From the NCBI GenBank assembly GCA_964577195.1, contig CAZNYF010000145.1, positions 1 to 7,335 of the forward strand: a stretch of DNA of 7,335 bases, given 5' to 3'. Position numbers and translations under genes: made by a program. This document shows positions 6,912-7,335 of this stretch, in pieces; position 1 is the stretch's first letter; each line of letters begins with the position of its first letter. Origin of the DNA: HyVt-560 sp964577195. Its GTDB lineage: Bacteria > Pseudomonadota > Gammaproteobacteria > UWMA-0217. The notes under the pieces were generated by a model. It was not told the DNA's origin, searched no databases, and saw only the letters and a list, made by a program, of their open reading frames with translations.

Positions 6912-7064
6912 AAAAGTTGGCTAAAGGCACCTCAAAATAGATCAAAATCAGTATGCAAAAAAACTAGGCGACATCCAGGAGGTAATCTTCGGCGAATGGA
7001 TTCGGGCTATTTTCCCATTCATGACTGGGGCGATCTATACCTGTTCCCACCTTCGACTCTGTAA
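6912..7064. other. intergenic DNA without a clear gene
   Basis: No convincing protein gene is seen. Short A-tracts centred near 6912, 6935, 6945 and 6960 are partly in helical phase and may bend the DNA upstream of the lexA promoter. A good Shine-Dalgarno AGGAGGT (6977-6983) precedes an ATG at 6996 and a 22-codon reading frame ending TAA at 7062-7064 (starts MDSGYFPIHDWGDLY). The 13-nt spacing is long and no promoter is evident, so it is noted only as a possible micropeptide. Confidence 0.3.
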
Positions 7065-7114
7065 AATTTGAGTTTTTATACCAAAGTTTTCCGACAAAAA
7101 TTAAGGTTGTTTAA

Positions 7115-7127
7115 AATCAATAAGTTA
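7115..7127 (+). promoter_or_regulatory. IHF binding site (distal), perfect consensus
   Basis: AATCAATAAGTTA fits the IHF consensus WATCAANNNNTTR at every defined base. It lies 84 bp before the first repeat. IHF bends DNA sharply and is needed for leader-directed spacer acquisition in type I-E and I-F systems. Occupancy is inferred from the sequence match. Confidence 0.65.
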
Positions 7128-7170
7128 CGAGGCGAAGTTTTTTGATAGGTCAAAACGGCAAAAATTAGCT

Positions 7171-7183
7171 TAATAGCTTGATT
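7171..7183 (-). promoter_or_regulatory. IHF binding site (proximal), perfect consensus, inverted
   Basis: On the minus strand AATCAAGCTATTA again fits WATCAANNNNTTR at all defined bases. It ends 28 bp before the first repeat, and its centre is 56 bp from the distal site. A bend here would fold upstream leader DNA back towards the integration point at the leader-repeat border. Confidence 0.65.
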
Positions 7184-7211
7184 GCAAAAGGTATTTTGCT
7201 TTAGGATTGTA

Positions 7212-7335
7212 GTTCACTGCCGAATAGGCAGCTTAGAAACATAGCCGACGTCACCAAAGCCTACACCGCGAGTTCACTGCCGAATAGGCAGCTTAGAAAG
7301 GCAAAAATACAAATGAAACGAAACCGCCCAAGTTC
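7212..7335 (+). CRISPR. type I-F CRISPR array, leader end, continues beyond the window
   Basis: Two identical 28-bp repeats are at 7212-7239 and 7272-7299 (begin GTTCACTGCCGAATAGGCAG, end CTTAGAAA). They match the known I-F (Csy) repeat, with GAATA in the loop. Spacers at 7240-7271 and 7300-7331 are both 32 nt, the I-F standard, and the last four bases GTTC (7332-7335) begin a third repeat. Each repeat holds the Csy4 (Cas6f) hairpin CTGCC/GGCAG around a 5-nt loop; cutting after the stem would leave the usual 8-nt 5' handle CTTAGAAA. The leader is on the left, so the spacer at 7240 is the newest. The leader and both spacers all end in A before the repeat. No cas gene lies in the window, so the effector genes are further right or elsewhere. 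Confidence 0.96.

Larger units (their letters stand above)
7065..7211 (+). promoter_or_regulatory. CRISPR leader of the type I-F array
   Basis: This AT-rich, non-coding stretch directly precedes the first repeat and so is the leader: it should carry the array promoter and the signals for insertion of new spacers at the first repeat. It contains two perfect IHF consensus sites in opposite orientation (7115-7127 and 7171-7183). A weak promoter candidate is TTGATT (7178-7183), 18 nt, TAGGAT (7202-7207), each matching 4 of 6 bases; it overlaps the second IHF site. The left border is arbitrary. The orientation follows from the repeat strand (the known I-F repeat reads on the plus strand, with the Csy4 stem followed by the 8-nt handle). 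Confidence 0.75.

Noticed and set aside
6856..6930. E. coli-type CTGT-N8-ACAG or P. putida LexA2-type GTAC-N4-GTGC box upstream of lexA
   Set aside because: Neither pattern is present; only the GTGT-N8-ACAC palindrome is found.
6994..7020. Hairpin GAATGG/CCATTC
   Set aside because: Only 6 bp with a 15-nt loop and no T-tract; likely chance.
6861..7064. 67-codon plus-strand frame starting with TTG over the lexA promoter
   Set aside because: It begins in the lexA ribosome site and runs through the operator, with no homology that I recognise; only the last 22 codons have a ribosome site.

Overview
The window looks like a gammaproteobacterial chromosome of moderate GC. The supporting evidence is an E. 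coli-like LexA, a type I-F CRISPR repeat, perfect IHF consensus sites, and a queC-tRNA-Lys pair like the one known from Pseudomonas. The genus cannot be named from the sequence alone.

Layout, left to right. (1) Bases 1-853, plus strand: the 3' nearly complete part of queC (7-deazaguanine / queuosine pathway), then a candidate stable-RNA promoter, a two-part hairpin and a tRNA-Lys(UUU) gene with encoded CCA. (2) Bases 854-954: a short convergent intergenic gap with weak hairpins. (3) Bases 955-6855, minus strand: a compact four-gene operon transcribed leftwards in the order lexA, imuA, imuB, dnaE2 (imuC). The gaps are 4 nt, 3 nt and a 1-nt stop/start overlap. (4) Bases 6856-7211: an AT-rich intergenic region holding the lexA promoter and a palindromic candidate LexA operator on the lexA side, and a CRISPR leader with two inverted perfect IHF sites on the right side. 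(5) Bases 7212-7335: the leader end of a type I-F CRISPR array, two full 28-bp repeats, two 32-bp spacers and the first 4 bases of a third repeat; the array runs off the window.

How the genes work together: lexA-imuA-imuB-dnaE2 is the SOS-inducible mutagenesis cassette. LexA represses its own operon. After DNA damage RecA-stimulated self-cleavage of LexA should release synthesis of ImuA (RecA-like accessory), ImuB (catalytically dead Y-family-like adaptor that binds the clamp) and DnaE2 (error-prone C-family polymerase), which together perform mutagenic translesion synthesis. The operator is GTGT-N8-ACAC rather than the E. coli CTGT-N8-ACAG, and the LexA recognition helix differs from E. coli at two positions, so this LexA may run a private regulon. 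The location beside tRNA-Lys, a known genomic-island target, next to a CRISPR array, suggests an accessory or defence/mutagenesis region. No integrase, cas gene or duplicated tRNA end is visible in the window to prove it.
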